Source of the DNA: Flavobacteriales bacterium
Lineage (GTDB): Bacteria; Bacteroidota; Bacteroidia; Flavobacteriales_D; Crocinitomicaceae
DNA length: 64,000 bases
Direction: 5' to 3'
NCBI GenBank assembly: GCA_015665275.1
Contig: JADFAL010000007.1
Coordinates: forward strand, 43,818-107,817
Shown: positions 16,852 through 24,750 of the stretch, piece by piece
How the letters are laid out: the number at the start of each line of letters is the position of its first letter
How positions within the stretch are numbered: position 1 is the stretch's first letter
Notes under the pieces: generated by a model
The model's input: only the letters and a program-made list of their open reading frames with translations
Databases searched by the model: none
Told to the model about the DNA's origin: nothing
Made by a program: the position numbers and the translations under genes

Positions 16852-18372
16852 ATGTACTTACGCTCGCTTCTCATTCTGTTCTTTTTCTATTCCGTTGTAA
16901 CAAGTTTTTCCCAAAAAGAAAGTTTCACTTTTGCTGTCGACGATGTCTCTCAGCCGTCAACGAAGTTGAATGAAACCACGTTCGAGGTATTTGCCGAGAA
17001 CCGATTCTCCAGACAGATATACACATTTCCCGAGGAATTAGAAGGCAAGAATGTTGTGGCTCACTTTGGCAATGGATTCTTAAAAACAATAGACTTCGCT
17101 TACAAAGATCATCGCCCGTTACAGCTTTCGCCTGATGATATTTGGTTGGTTATTTGTCAAAGTTTTGCGGAACACGTTGCAGCTAATCCAGATAGTTTGG
17201 AGTATCTCCTTCTAACAAAGGATCACCCGGAATCAATTACAATTCGTAATGATAGCTTAACACAATCAGATGCGGAACAATGGAGTAATGTAATGGCATC
17301 TTTCAATAAGGAGATTGACAAAATTTCCACAGACGCATTTAAAGATCTTATTCTTCAGGATTTCAGCACTACGACTCCATCGATTAGGACAGTGTATCAG
17401 GCTACACAAATGGATGTTGTTTCTCATTATGTAGGGTTAAATGTTGTTACTATGTGTGGCTTCCCTTAGATTACCTTGTTGGGTACGCCGGAAGATTGGA
17501 AAAAGATTTACGATCAATTGGATGCGTTTTCAAAATTTGGGCTTTCGCATTGGGTCAAGGAGTTAAAGCCGGTCTTGCACGAATTTGTTTTAGCGATTGA
17601 AGGATCTCCGAAGATTGAATTCTGGCAATCCTTTTACAAGTCTGCAGAAGTTTATGACGTTGACGTTATTTCTGGGTGGATCTTAAAATTCTACCCGTAT
17701 TTGCGCGAAACTGTGGGAGGAGTGGACAAATTCAAACCGAATCCATACTTGGTAGGAAAGGATTATTTGTTGTCCGAAATAGGCGATGAAAGCTTGTCTA
17801 AAGGGAGAAGACAATGTAAAATTGAGTGGTATCGCCCGTTCGATCTTGCTGGGAAAGAAACGCTGAATTTATATTCTGGGTTCTATGGAATAATTCAAGA
17901 TGAATCGACAGGCGCTGTTCGACCTAATATTACATGGGTTTTGACATCTAATGAATCCAAGAACGGATCACGGAATATTGATTATGACATTTTTCGTCAG
18001 GAGGATTTGAAGAATCAGTCCGATGAATTCATCCCAGGATTTGTCTCTGACACACGCGTAAAACCAATTTATCAACCAGATAAAAATGATTCTTTTGAAA
18101 ACGGAGTTCAGTCCATTTCAGAGCACTTAAACCGAAGTGGTCTTTTTCATAAAAGTGACCGCCCAATTATAAAGGTGATTGTTGGTTACGACGGAACCAT
18201 TATGGTCAAGTCAATTGGCCATGTAACTCTGGAACAGGAGCAATTTATCCGTAAATTTTTGGAAAGTACAAATGGCAAATGGTCGCCAGCACAACATTAT
18301 AGAGATGGTCCTGCACATGGCAATTTGGTGCCTGTAAGCTTTGCCTTTATACTGAAGATTTCATTCGCTTAA
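16852..18372 (+). pseudogene. DUF4419 family secreted protein, interrupted by one in-frame TAG
   Basis: Start at ATG 16852 (a TTG lies two codons upstream). A signal peptide (LLILFFFYSVVTSFSQ) precedes a DUF4419 domain: HRPLQLSPDDIWLVICQSF and NPDSLEYLL before the stop, TPEDWKKIYDQL, HWVKELKPVLHEFV, EFWQSFYK and SGWILKFYPYL after it. The frame is broken by TAG at 17467-17469 between CGFP and ITLLGTPEDW, a point where the family runs on without a gap, and both halves are in the same frame with no indel. The C-terminal ~80 residues look like a TonB-C-type beta fold. One base change would restore it. It may be a recent pseudogene, an assembly error, or a readthrough gene. Confidence 0.8.
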
Positions 18373-18377
18373 AAGCA

Positions 18378-18454
18378 CAAACAATCACCCGCATAATTGC
18401 GAGTGTTTGAAACATAAAACATACGTGCGTATGACTCCATGCTAGGAGTTTCTT
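18378..18454 (-). repeat. Copy A of a duplicated gene end plus terminator
   Basis: Matches 19047-19130 over most positions. It contains a degenerate version of the last codons of the vWA gene (minus strand GAAACTCCT..CATGGAG) and a hairpin CACTCGCA/TGCGGGTG corresponding to that gene's terminator. It lies directly downstream of the 18455-18961 gene and may act as its terminator. Confidence 0.6.
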
Positions 18455-18961
18455 TCAATTTATTTTAGTTGGACTATTCAATTCGAGATTGTCACTGTGC
18501 TTAGAGTAGGAAGCAGCTTTCTGGTAATATTCTAATGATATATCGGGATTGCCCGAGTTCAGAGAAATATATCCCAATGCATGATAATATTCTGATTTTA
18601 ACGTGCGATTGAGTTTGTTAAAGTTATCGTTGCTTAACGAACGTAGCAGTTGGATGGCAGACCGATGCATCCCCAAAAAGCTTAAGCGTCGGGCAGCGGC
18701 AATGATAGTCCGGGTCTTTTGATTCGGTGCCTGAAATTCAGATCGCAAGAATTTCTTTAAATCCTGTACCTGGTCTACATTTTGACACTCCTTAAAAAGT
18801 TGATTAATGTAATAGCAATCTTCAATAGTTCCGCTTTTCTCCCTCTTGATTACGTTCGCTATAGACTTTGAGGAAGGTTGTGCTGCACCTATCAAGGGAA
18901 AAGTGAGAAGCACACAACAAAGGAGTATATTTAAAACAGCAACAGGTCGTTTGAATGCCAT
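18455..18961 (-). CDS. Secreted TPR-like protein, possibly 3'-truncated
   Basis: 168 residues with a signal peptide (LLCCVLLTFPLIGAAQ). Residues ~75-160 form helix pairs like a tetratricopeptide repeat (YYHALGYISLNSGNPDISLEYYQKAA). The family is not otherwise recognised. The stop codon lies at the edge of repeat copy A, so the natural 3' end may have been replaced when that repeat formed; TPR proteins of this kind usually continue. It sits between the two repeat copies. Confidence 0.6.
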   Translation of the reverse strand: MAFKRPVAVLNILLCCVLLTFPLIGAAQPSSKSIANVIKREKSGTIEDCYYINQLFKECQNVDQVQDLKKFLRSEFQAPNQKTRTIIAAARRLSFLGMHRSAIQLLRSLSNDNFNKLNRTLKSEYYHALGYISLNSGNPDISLEYYQKAASYSKHSDNLELNSPTKIN

Positions 18962-19046
18962 AAAGCGAAAGTAGGAATTCGGCCTTAATTAGGCTTGAGA
19001 TAAAGCTGTACAATCTTGCATTGTTATCCGAGCAGAAAATGTTCTC

Positions 19047-19079
19047 ACAAAAAAACACCCACATTGCTGCAGGTGTTTG
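19047..19079 (-). terminator. Terminator of the vWA gene (within repeat copy B)
   Basis: Minus strand AAACACC.../GGGTGTTT stem followed by seven T. It is part of the segment 19047-19130 that is duplicated at 18378-18454. Confidence 0.75.
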
Positions 19080-19103
19080 AAAACATGAAAACATACTTAC
19101 GTG

Positions 19104-20231
19104 TTACTCCATGTCAGGAGTTTCTTTTTCGAAACCGATTTCGGTCGCTTTTTCTATGATGCTTTTGTTCACAGAAGTACCAAAATCATCTACTTCACCT
19201 TCTTCGGCGCGTTTCTCCATTTCTAAATCAATGAAATTCTGTCGCTCCAAGGCCAATTCAGAAATCTTGTCTTGAAAGCGCTTGCGTTCTGCTTCTTTTT
19301 CTGCTAACAATACCTTGCGCTCTTCCGGGGTCTTTCCCTTGAATTCTTCAGGCAATTGCTCTTCGTCCATTTTTTCGATATCGATGGCTCCTGAATTTAC
19401 GCCATCCACGAGATCCCAAGTACTGTTGTTGTACACTGCTTTTGATTTTACAATAGCCCGTTCCGTTGCTACAGCCGGAGCTTCCATCTCAGCATTTGAG
19501 TCTTCCATAGTCTGTGAAGATTTACGTGCGCCCCCTAAAGATCCGTATCCATAATAGGTGCTGTTCAATGAATCATTGTAAACTTGAATGTCTTTGTCGT
19601 AAGGCGTATCAATGTGCACAACAGCTTCATTTGAGTTGATGTTGAAGTAATCACCCTCACTGCATTCCGCGCCCTCTTTCCAAAGTTCGCGAACGCCCTG
19701 ATCGTAGTCACCACAGTAAATCGTGTTGATGAAGATATTTCGCCCGATGGCTTTTTTACACTCCTCACGGAAGCTCACTGGTCCCTGATCAAATGGTTCG
19801 TTTCCTGCAATGTAAATCATCTTCAAATCGTTAGGACTTACAGACCAATTCAAATCTACTAGTGATTTTCCGATAACCGCCCCACAATATTCTTGACCTC
19901 CGTTGGTTCTCAATCCGAACAATTTCTGACTGATGACGTCCAAATCCGATGTGAGGTCTAGCACTTTTTGAATGTAGTTGTCTTCGGCGCTCAAACCATC
20001 GTTTCCATATTGATACAGAGCAAATTCCATGTTAGGGGTCTGACCGTTGTGCTTGAGGGAACTAACCTCGTTGACGATTTTCCAAATACGTGATTTGGCT
20101 TGGTCGATCAATCCGTCCATGCTGTTGGAGGTATCGAATAAAATGGCCACTTGTACTTTGCGTGGGCTTTGCGCCTGTGCTGCGAAATTGCAGATGAAAA
20201 GCAGTGCGAAGGCTAGACTAATTTTTCTCAT
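19104..20231 (-). CDS. Secreted von Willebrand factor A domain protein
   Basis: 375 residues from ATG 20231 (MRKISLAFALLFICN, signal peptide ending AQAQ). An earlier TTG would put 18 residues before the signal peptide and is rejected. The vWA domain spans ~22-230 with the MIDAS start DTSNSMDG and a later Thr/Asp pattern (RTNGGQEYCGAV). Three Cys in the domain may form a disulfide. The last ~100 residues are charged, Glu/Lys-rich and helical. Function is a metal-dependent protein interaction in the periplasm or at the surface; partner unknown. It lies downstream of the cbb3 operon on the same strand. Confidence 0.85.
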   Translation of the reverse strand: MRKISLAFALLFICNFAAQAQSPRKVQVAILFDTSNSMDGLIDQAKSRIWKIVNEVSSLKHNGQTPNMEFALYQYGNDGLSAEDNYIQKVLDLTSDLDVISQKLFGLRTNGGQEYCGAVIGKSLVDLNWSVSPNDLKMIYIAGNEPFDQGPVSFREECKKAIGRNIFINTIYCGDYDQGVRELWKEGAECSEGDYFNINSNEAVVHIDTPYDKDIQVYNDSLNSTYYGYGSLGGARKSSQTMEDSNAEMEAPAVATERAIVKSKAVYNNSTWDLVDGVNSGAIDIEKMDEEQLPEEFKGKTPEERKVLLAEKEAERKRFQDKISELALERQNFIDLEMEKRAEEGEVDDFGTSVNKSIIEKATEIGFEKETPDME

Positions 20232-20376
20232 AACGTGCTGTTGTATGTTCAATAGCAAGTACAGAGGAACCCGGTAAAGGTTCAAAATAGGAATGGAAAA
20301 AAATGTTAAAGCTTTTAATAAAGCGCGATCCAGGCCCTAAAGTAAAGGTTAAATCATTTTGGCAGACGCGGTGTAA

Positions 20377-21156
20377 TTACTCGTCTTCACAGGCATCCTT
20401 GCTATGACAGCAATCCAGAACTACTTCTGATTTCGGCTGGTTTGATTGCTTTTCGGCATCCACTTTTGTCGTTTCTGTCTGCACGGAAACTCTTGGGCTG
20501 AGATAAGGAATGTTCAAATTCATCCCGCGAAGGATTACTATGACTCCTACGAGTGAAAGGATGTAGGGCAGTGCACGACGGAAGGATTGCTGACGATCTT
20601 TCGAGATTTTACCAATCGCGAAGCTTACAAAGATCATTGCGGGAAGCGTTCCGATTCCGAAGGCAATCATAGCCAAAGAACTGTTCATGGGAGATCCAGC
20701 AAGGATGGAATTGAGTAAAGCGGCGTATACCATTCCGCAAGGGAATAAACCATTTAATGCTCCGAATAACCAAAGTTTTGCAGGATTGTTCGATCGTACG
20801 ATTTTTCCCAACAATCCGTTCAGTTTTGTAGAGAAGAAGAAGTTGGGCGCGTGTAAGAAGGAAACTCTTGACAACAGCTTACGCCAAGCGAAAAGAATTA
20901 ATAAAATTCCGGAAAGGATACTGGCCCATTGAAGGAATCCAAAAGTATGAACCGTTAGACCAATGGAGCCTGCGATAACACCGAGAAGGGCATAGGTAAT
21001 GGTTCTGCCGAGGTTGTATTGTAAAGCTCCGGACAGAATTGTAGCGTTCGATTTACGATTCAACGGTAACGCCATCGCAATAGGACCGCACATTCCGATG
21101 CAATGCAAACTGGAAGAAATCCCAAGTATAAATCCTGTGATTACAAATGTCCACAT
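20377..21156 (-). CDS. SafE/UreH-like transmembrane protein of the cbb3 operon
   Basis: 259 residues, six predicted membrane helices. The first helices carry HCIGMCGPIAMALP, a Cys/Met/His motif typical of the TauE/SafE UreH-like group found beside ccoGH genes. The soluble C-terminal tail is rich in Cys/His (DCCHSKDACEDE), which could bind a metal such as copper. The usual label sulfite exporter is doubtful here; a part in copper or heme-copper oxidase assembly fits the neighbours better (inference). It starts 3 bases after the ccoH stop. Confidence 0.82.
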   Translation of the reverse strand: MWTFVITGFILGISSSLHCIGMCGPIAMALPLNRKSNATILSGALQYNLGRTITYALLGVIAGSIGLTVHTFGFLQWASILSGILLILFAWRKLLSRVSFLHAPNFFFSTKLNGLLGKIVRSNNPAKLWLFGALNGLFPCGMVYAALLNSILAGSPMNSSLAMIAFGIGTLPAMIFVSFAIGKISKDRQQSFRRALPYILSLVGVIVILRGMNLNIPYLSPRVSVQTETTKVDAEKQSNQPKSEVVLDCCHSKDACEDE

Positions 21157-21159
21157 AGT

Positions 21160-21585
21160 TTATTTCTTAATAAATACGGAAGATTTTTGTTGGCATGGTT
21201 TCCCTTCAAATTCGTAGCGAAGTGCGATGCCATATTGTCCAACATCTAACTGGCTTTTCTCTACCATGAACATGCGTGTTCCTACGATCTCGAATTGCTG
21301 ATCCTTGTCGCTATTGTTTGGGCGACTTAAATCTAAAGTCATCTTGCTAAACTTTCCTTCAGGAATGTTCACGATGAAGTAATTATCATCTTGCGTGAAT
21401 GCTGGTTTTTTCTCTAGCTTTTTCGCATTCGATTCAGCGCTAATTTGTGCTTCATATTCGATTTCCTGCTGGTAATAATCTTCAGCTACTAAATCTACAT
21501 CTTGACGCATGAGAATGACACCCAAAGTCACAATAAATCCAATAAACAGTACCAATGCTATAGTAATTCCTTTTCCCCAATTCAT
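21160..21585 (-). CDS. ccoH: FixH/CcoH family cbb3 oxidase assembly protein
   Basis: 141 residues. N-terminal membrane anchor (ITIALVLFIGFIVTLGVILM) followed by the FixH signature VAEDYYQQEIEYEAQI and a beta-sandwich periplasmic part. CcoH is needed for stable assembly of the cbb3 complex in the inner membrane. It lies between ccoG (10-bp gap) and the SafE-like gene. Confidence 0.9.
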   Translation of the reverse strand: MNWGKGITIALVLFIGFIVTLGVILMRQDVDLVAEDYYQQEIEYEAQISAESNAKKLEKKPAFTQDDNYFIVNIPEGKFSKMTLDLSRPNNSDKDQQFEIVGTRMFMVEKSQLDVGQYGIALRYEFEGKPCQQKSSVFIKK

Positions 21586-21595
21586 CTTGTTTGAT

Positions 21596-23014
21596 TTAAA
21601 TGTGTGGCCCGCTTAATTTCACGGTTTCCCTACTTATTTCTTTTCCATTCCCTAATATTCGAATGGTGACTTTTTTCATTCCTTTGTCGAATTCACTGTA
21701 TGGCACTACCACTAGGAATCGTTCTTTGATTTCGCGCTCTCCTTTCAGAACAACGTTATCGTTCATTTTTCGGATTTCGCCGTTGTTTACACCGACCAAT
21801 TCAAAATCGATCTTGTATTTCTTTTTCGTTTTGTTGGTGAGTTTCAGTGTATACGTATTACTAATGCGTCCGTCTTCGGTGGTCAGGAAGATACTTCCAC
21901 GTTGTTTGAAAATTTCCGTTTCAAAATCTTTTCGTGTCATGAGCAATACCACCATCACAGCAACCAATCCGATTAACAATGCAGTGTACGCTTTGATGCG
22001 TCGTGTCCAAACAAATCCGTGGTTATTCTTGATTCCGTTTTCGGAAACGATACGAATCAAACCTTTATCCAAGCCAACGCCCTCCATCATGTGATCACAG
22101 GCATCGATGCAAGCGGTACAGTTCACACATTCTAATTGTGTTCCGTTTCTGATGTCAATTCCTGTAGGACAAACGTGTACACACTGATGACAATCAATAC
22201 AATCTCCTTTGCCCGATTCTTGCCTATCCTCATTCTTGCGGAATTTCGCTCGTTCTTCTCCACGCTTATGATCGTAGGCAACCACCATGGAATTCGGGTC
22301 AAGAAGTACACCTTGCAATCGTCCATAAGGACAAATGGTTGTACAAACTTGTTCACGAAGTTTCGCGAATACCAGATAGAATACGGTGGTGAAAATTACG
22401 ATTGATATCAATCCACCCAAATGTTCTTCAATAGGGTCAGTTTGAATTTTCCAGAGCTCGTCGGAACCAATAATGTATGCCAGGAAAGTATTTGCAATCA
22501 AGAAAGAGATGCCCCAGAAGATCAAATGTTTGCTCGTCTTCTTGAGAATTTTCTCTTTATTCCAAGGCATGGCTTTGAGTTTCTTTTGGTGCGTCCAATC
22601 GCCTTCAATCCAGTATTCGATACGACGAAATACCATTTCCATGAAAATCGTTTGGGGACATACCCATCCACAAAAGAGTCTTCCATAGATTACGGTAAAC
22701 AATGTGACGAAGATGATCAGGATGATTGCGGCAATGGCGAACAAATACAAATCTTGTGGCCAGAAAACTTTTCCAAAGAGGATAAACTTTCTTTCGAGAA
22801 TATTGAAGAGGAATAATTGTTCTCCTCCAATTTTTATGTGCGGAGCTGCGAAGAGTAGAATCAGTAGAGAGTAGCTAACAATCTTTCTGCGATTGAACCA
22901 TTTTCCACTGGGTTTCTTTGGGAAGATCCAAACGCGCTTCCCATCTTCATTGATGGTGGAAAGCGAGTCTCTGAATTCCTCTTCGTCTCCTGTTATTTTC
23001 TCGTGTTCACTCAT
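21596..23014 (-). CDS. ccoG: CcoG, cbb3 oxidase accessory ferredoxin-type protein
   Basis: 472 residues. About five membrane helices, with the conserved CGWVCPQTIFMEMVFRRIE loop, CTTICPYGRLQGVLLD, and two 4Fe-4S motifs (CIDCHQCVHVC and CVNCTACIDAC) near 245-300. A C-terminal Ig-like domain follows the last helix. CcoG has been linked to Cu(II) reduction for insertion into the CuB site of cbb3 oxidase. It follows ccoP after a 95-bp gap that holds a hairpin. Confidence 0.95.
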   Translation of the reverse strand: MSEHEKITGDEEEFRDSLSTINEDGKRVWIFPKKPSGKWFNRRKIVSYSLLILLFAAPHIKIGGEQLFLFNILERKFILFGKVFWPQDLYLFAIAAIILIIFVTLFTVIYGRLFCGWVCPQTIFMEMVFRRIEYWIEGDWTHQKKLKAMPWNKEKILKKTSKHLIFWGISFLIANTFLAYIIGSDELWKIQTDPIEEHLGGLISIVIFTTVFYLVFAKLREQVCTTICPYGRLQGVLLDPNSMVVAYDHKRGEERAKFRKNEDRQESGKGDCIDCHQCVHVCPTGIDIRNGTQLECVNCTACIDACDHMMEGVGLDKGLIRIVSENGIKNNHGFVWTRRIKAYTALLIGLVAVMVVLLMTRKDFETEIFKQRGSIFLTTEDGRISNTYTLKLTNKTKKKYKIDFELVGVNNGEIRKMNDNVVLKGEREIKERFLVVVPYSEFDKGMKKVTIRILGNGKEISRETVKLSGPHI

Positions 23015-23063
23015 GATTGCTTAGTTGAGTGGAGGGGACTATTTATGGATGTTTTTTCGTATT

Positions 23064-23095
23064 GTCCTCCCCCTCTTTCCCTCCGAAGGGGAGGC
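23064..23095. repeat. Hairpin in the ccoP-ccoG gap
   Basis: CCTCCCC (23066-23072) pairs with GGGGAGG (23088-23094). The C-rich run with TTCGGAGG on the other strand resembles a short repeat scattered in many Bacteroidota genomes. It could stabilise the ccoP 3' end or reduce readthrough into ccoG. No T-run. Confidence 0.4.
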
Positions 23096-23109
23096 TTACT
23101 CGACCTTAA

Positions 23110-24543
23110 TTACTTATTCTTCGGTTCTCCTTCATCTTCTTCGATGATTTCACCATTTGGCGCTACACCATCTTTTTCCGGTAATTGGAGTACGTAAGAC
23201 GCCACTTGCTGGATCTGGATAGGCGTAAGTTTACTTTTGTGCTCTGGCATACCACCCGAACGACCGTTTTTCACCGTTGAGAATACCTCTTTGATATCGT
23301 AACCATAAATCCAGTATTTATCGGTCAGGTTGGGTCCAGAACCGCTGATTCCTTCGCCATTGGGGTTGTGACATGTTGCACAACTTTGACTGAAAATAGA
23401 TTTACCTGCGCCGATGTCAGATGCTTCCGTCATCATAGTGGCATTGGTTTCATCCACATTCATCGCCATTTTATCCAAGTATGCTTTTACTTTGGCATCC
23501 TCACGTTTCATCTCTTTGTTGTATTCGGCTATTTGTAAATCTCCCGTTCCAAGAATATGAAAGTGGAATAAATAAACTATTGCAAAAACAATCGTACCGT
23601 AGAACATCCAAACCCACCAGGGTGGTAAATTGTTGTCCAATTCTCGGATGCCGTCATACTCATGATCCATTAGAATGGTGTGCTCTTCCTCGATAGGAAC
23701 TACGTCCGTAAGAATCTGATTCACTTTCTTAATCACATCTTCTTCTTCAACCGCTTCCTCCGTTTTAGGAGCTTTGGTCATAGAGATGAAAGTATTAAAC
23801 ATGCGACGTATGTACACCAACACTCCAACAAGGATGATGTTAATGGTCAAGAGCACGTACAAGTCGCTGTTTTCAATCAACAACCAAGGCTGTCCTTCTT
23901 CGGCCTCTCCAGGCGCATTGAATTCTAGTGCGAACGATGAAGTGCTCAATCCAACGAATAATCCAACCACTAGAATTGTATTCAATGTATTGTTGCGTTC
24001 GCGCAATTTTTTCTGGAAGAAATCACTTTTGATCATTCGTGTAACAGTTCCAGATATCACAATGATAGCTATGAGAAGGATGATCATCAGTGTGCACAAG
24101 ATGTAGAACATGTTGAGGTTCCATTCATAGTCTGCAACGTATACAACTTCCGGATCAGGATTGTTCGGGTCATTCACCTTTGGTTCTGGTGGTATCCAGT
24201 TGTCAACATAGGCAAGAATTGCATCCACTTCCTCGTTTGTTACTTGTTGCGCGGTCATAGATGAAGGACTGAAATTCATGACAGATTTTGCCATTGTACT
24301 GTTTCCAGCAGCGATCAATTGCGTAGAGTTTTTTACCCAATCGTATAGGAGATCTCCTTCTCCGGCATCTCCCCATTTTGCCTTCACCCCCTGAAGCATC
24401 GGTCCTGTAGAGTTTTTCTTTAAGGAGTGACATGTACTACATTTCGATTTGAACAACCCTTCTCCATCTTGCGCAATGGCTTGCGGTGCGATAGCGATGA
24501 GCATTGTAACCATAATTGCTTTTAATGTCTTCATGATGGTCAT
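23110..24543 (-). CDS. ccoP: Cytochrome c oxidase cbb3 subunit III (CcoP) with extra N-terminal cytochrome c domain
   Basis: 477 residues from ATG 24543, one base after the ccoQ stop; ATG 24534 is equally possible, and the longer frame starting inside ccoQ is unlikely. Order: signal peptide (ending AIAQ), cytochrome c domain with CSTCH, a membrane helix near 140-160, another around 195-215 and a third near 235-250, the CcoP signature YDGIRELDNNLPPWW, a further helix, then a second cytochrome c domain with CATCHNPNGEG. It passes electrons to CcoNO. Standard CcoP has two hemes in the C-terminal part; here the two CxxCH motifs are split to either end. Confidence 0.92.
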   Translation of the reverse strand: MTIMKTLKAIMVTMLIAIAPQAIAQDGEGLFKSKCSTCHSLKKNSTGPMLQGVKAKWGDAGEGDLLYDWVKNSTQLIAAGNSTMAKSVMNFSPSSMTAQQVTNEEVDAILAYVDNWIPPEPKVNDPNNPDPEVVYVADYEWNLNMFYILCTLMIILLIAIIVISGTVTRMIKSDFFQKKLRERNNTLNTILVVGLFVGLSTSSFALEFNAPGEAEEGQPWLLIENSDLYVLLTINIILVGVLVYIRRMFNTFISMTKAPKTEEAVEEEDVIKKVNQILTDVVPIEEEHTILMDHEYDGIRELDNNLPPWWVWMFYGTIVFAIVYLFHFHILGTGDLQIAEYNKEMKREDAKVKAYLDKMAMNVDETNATMMTEASDIGAGKSIFSQSCATCHNPNGEGISGSGPNLTDKYWIYGYDIKEVFSTVKNGRSGGMPEHKSKLTPIQIQQVASYVLQLPEKDGVAPNGEIIEEDEGEPKNK

Positions 24544-24544
24544 T

Positions 24545-24745
24545 TTATTTGTTCGTTGATTCATTGAAAAAATCGTTATCATCTTCCAGTGGAATAGAAC
24601 TTGCTTCATCCACTTGCGCTTTACTCATTCGAATCACGTATGTAATTACAAAGGCGAAGAAAAGCGTGAATATTAGAAGGGAAAGGATGGGAAAGATTTC
24701 GATGCCATCAATTCCTGTCATATTGTGTGAGATAAATCGTAACAT
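24545..24745 (-). CDS. ccoQ: CcoQ-type small cbb3 oxidase subunit
   Basis: 66 residues with a single membrane helix (FPILSLLIFTLFFAFVITYV) and an acidic C-terminus. Position between ccoNO and ccoP, with gaps of 5 and 1 bases, fits CcoQ/FixQ, which stabilises the complex. Identification rests on size, topology and position. Confidence 0.8.
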   Translation of the reverse strand: MLRFISHNMTGIDGIEIFPILSLLIFTLFFAFVITYVIRMSKAQVDEASSIPLEDDNDFFNESTNK

Positions 24746-24750
24746 GGCTC

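Noticed and set aside
17467-17469. TAG as pyrrolysine or programmed recoding
   Set aside because: No pyl genes or recoding structure seen; a nonsense mutation or sequencing error is simpler.
20286-20376. AT-rich partial palindrome downstream of the SafE-like promoter side
   Set aside because: Imperfect and without a T-run; not distinguishable from background.
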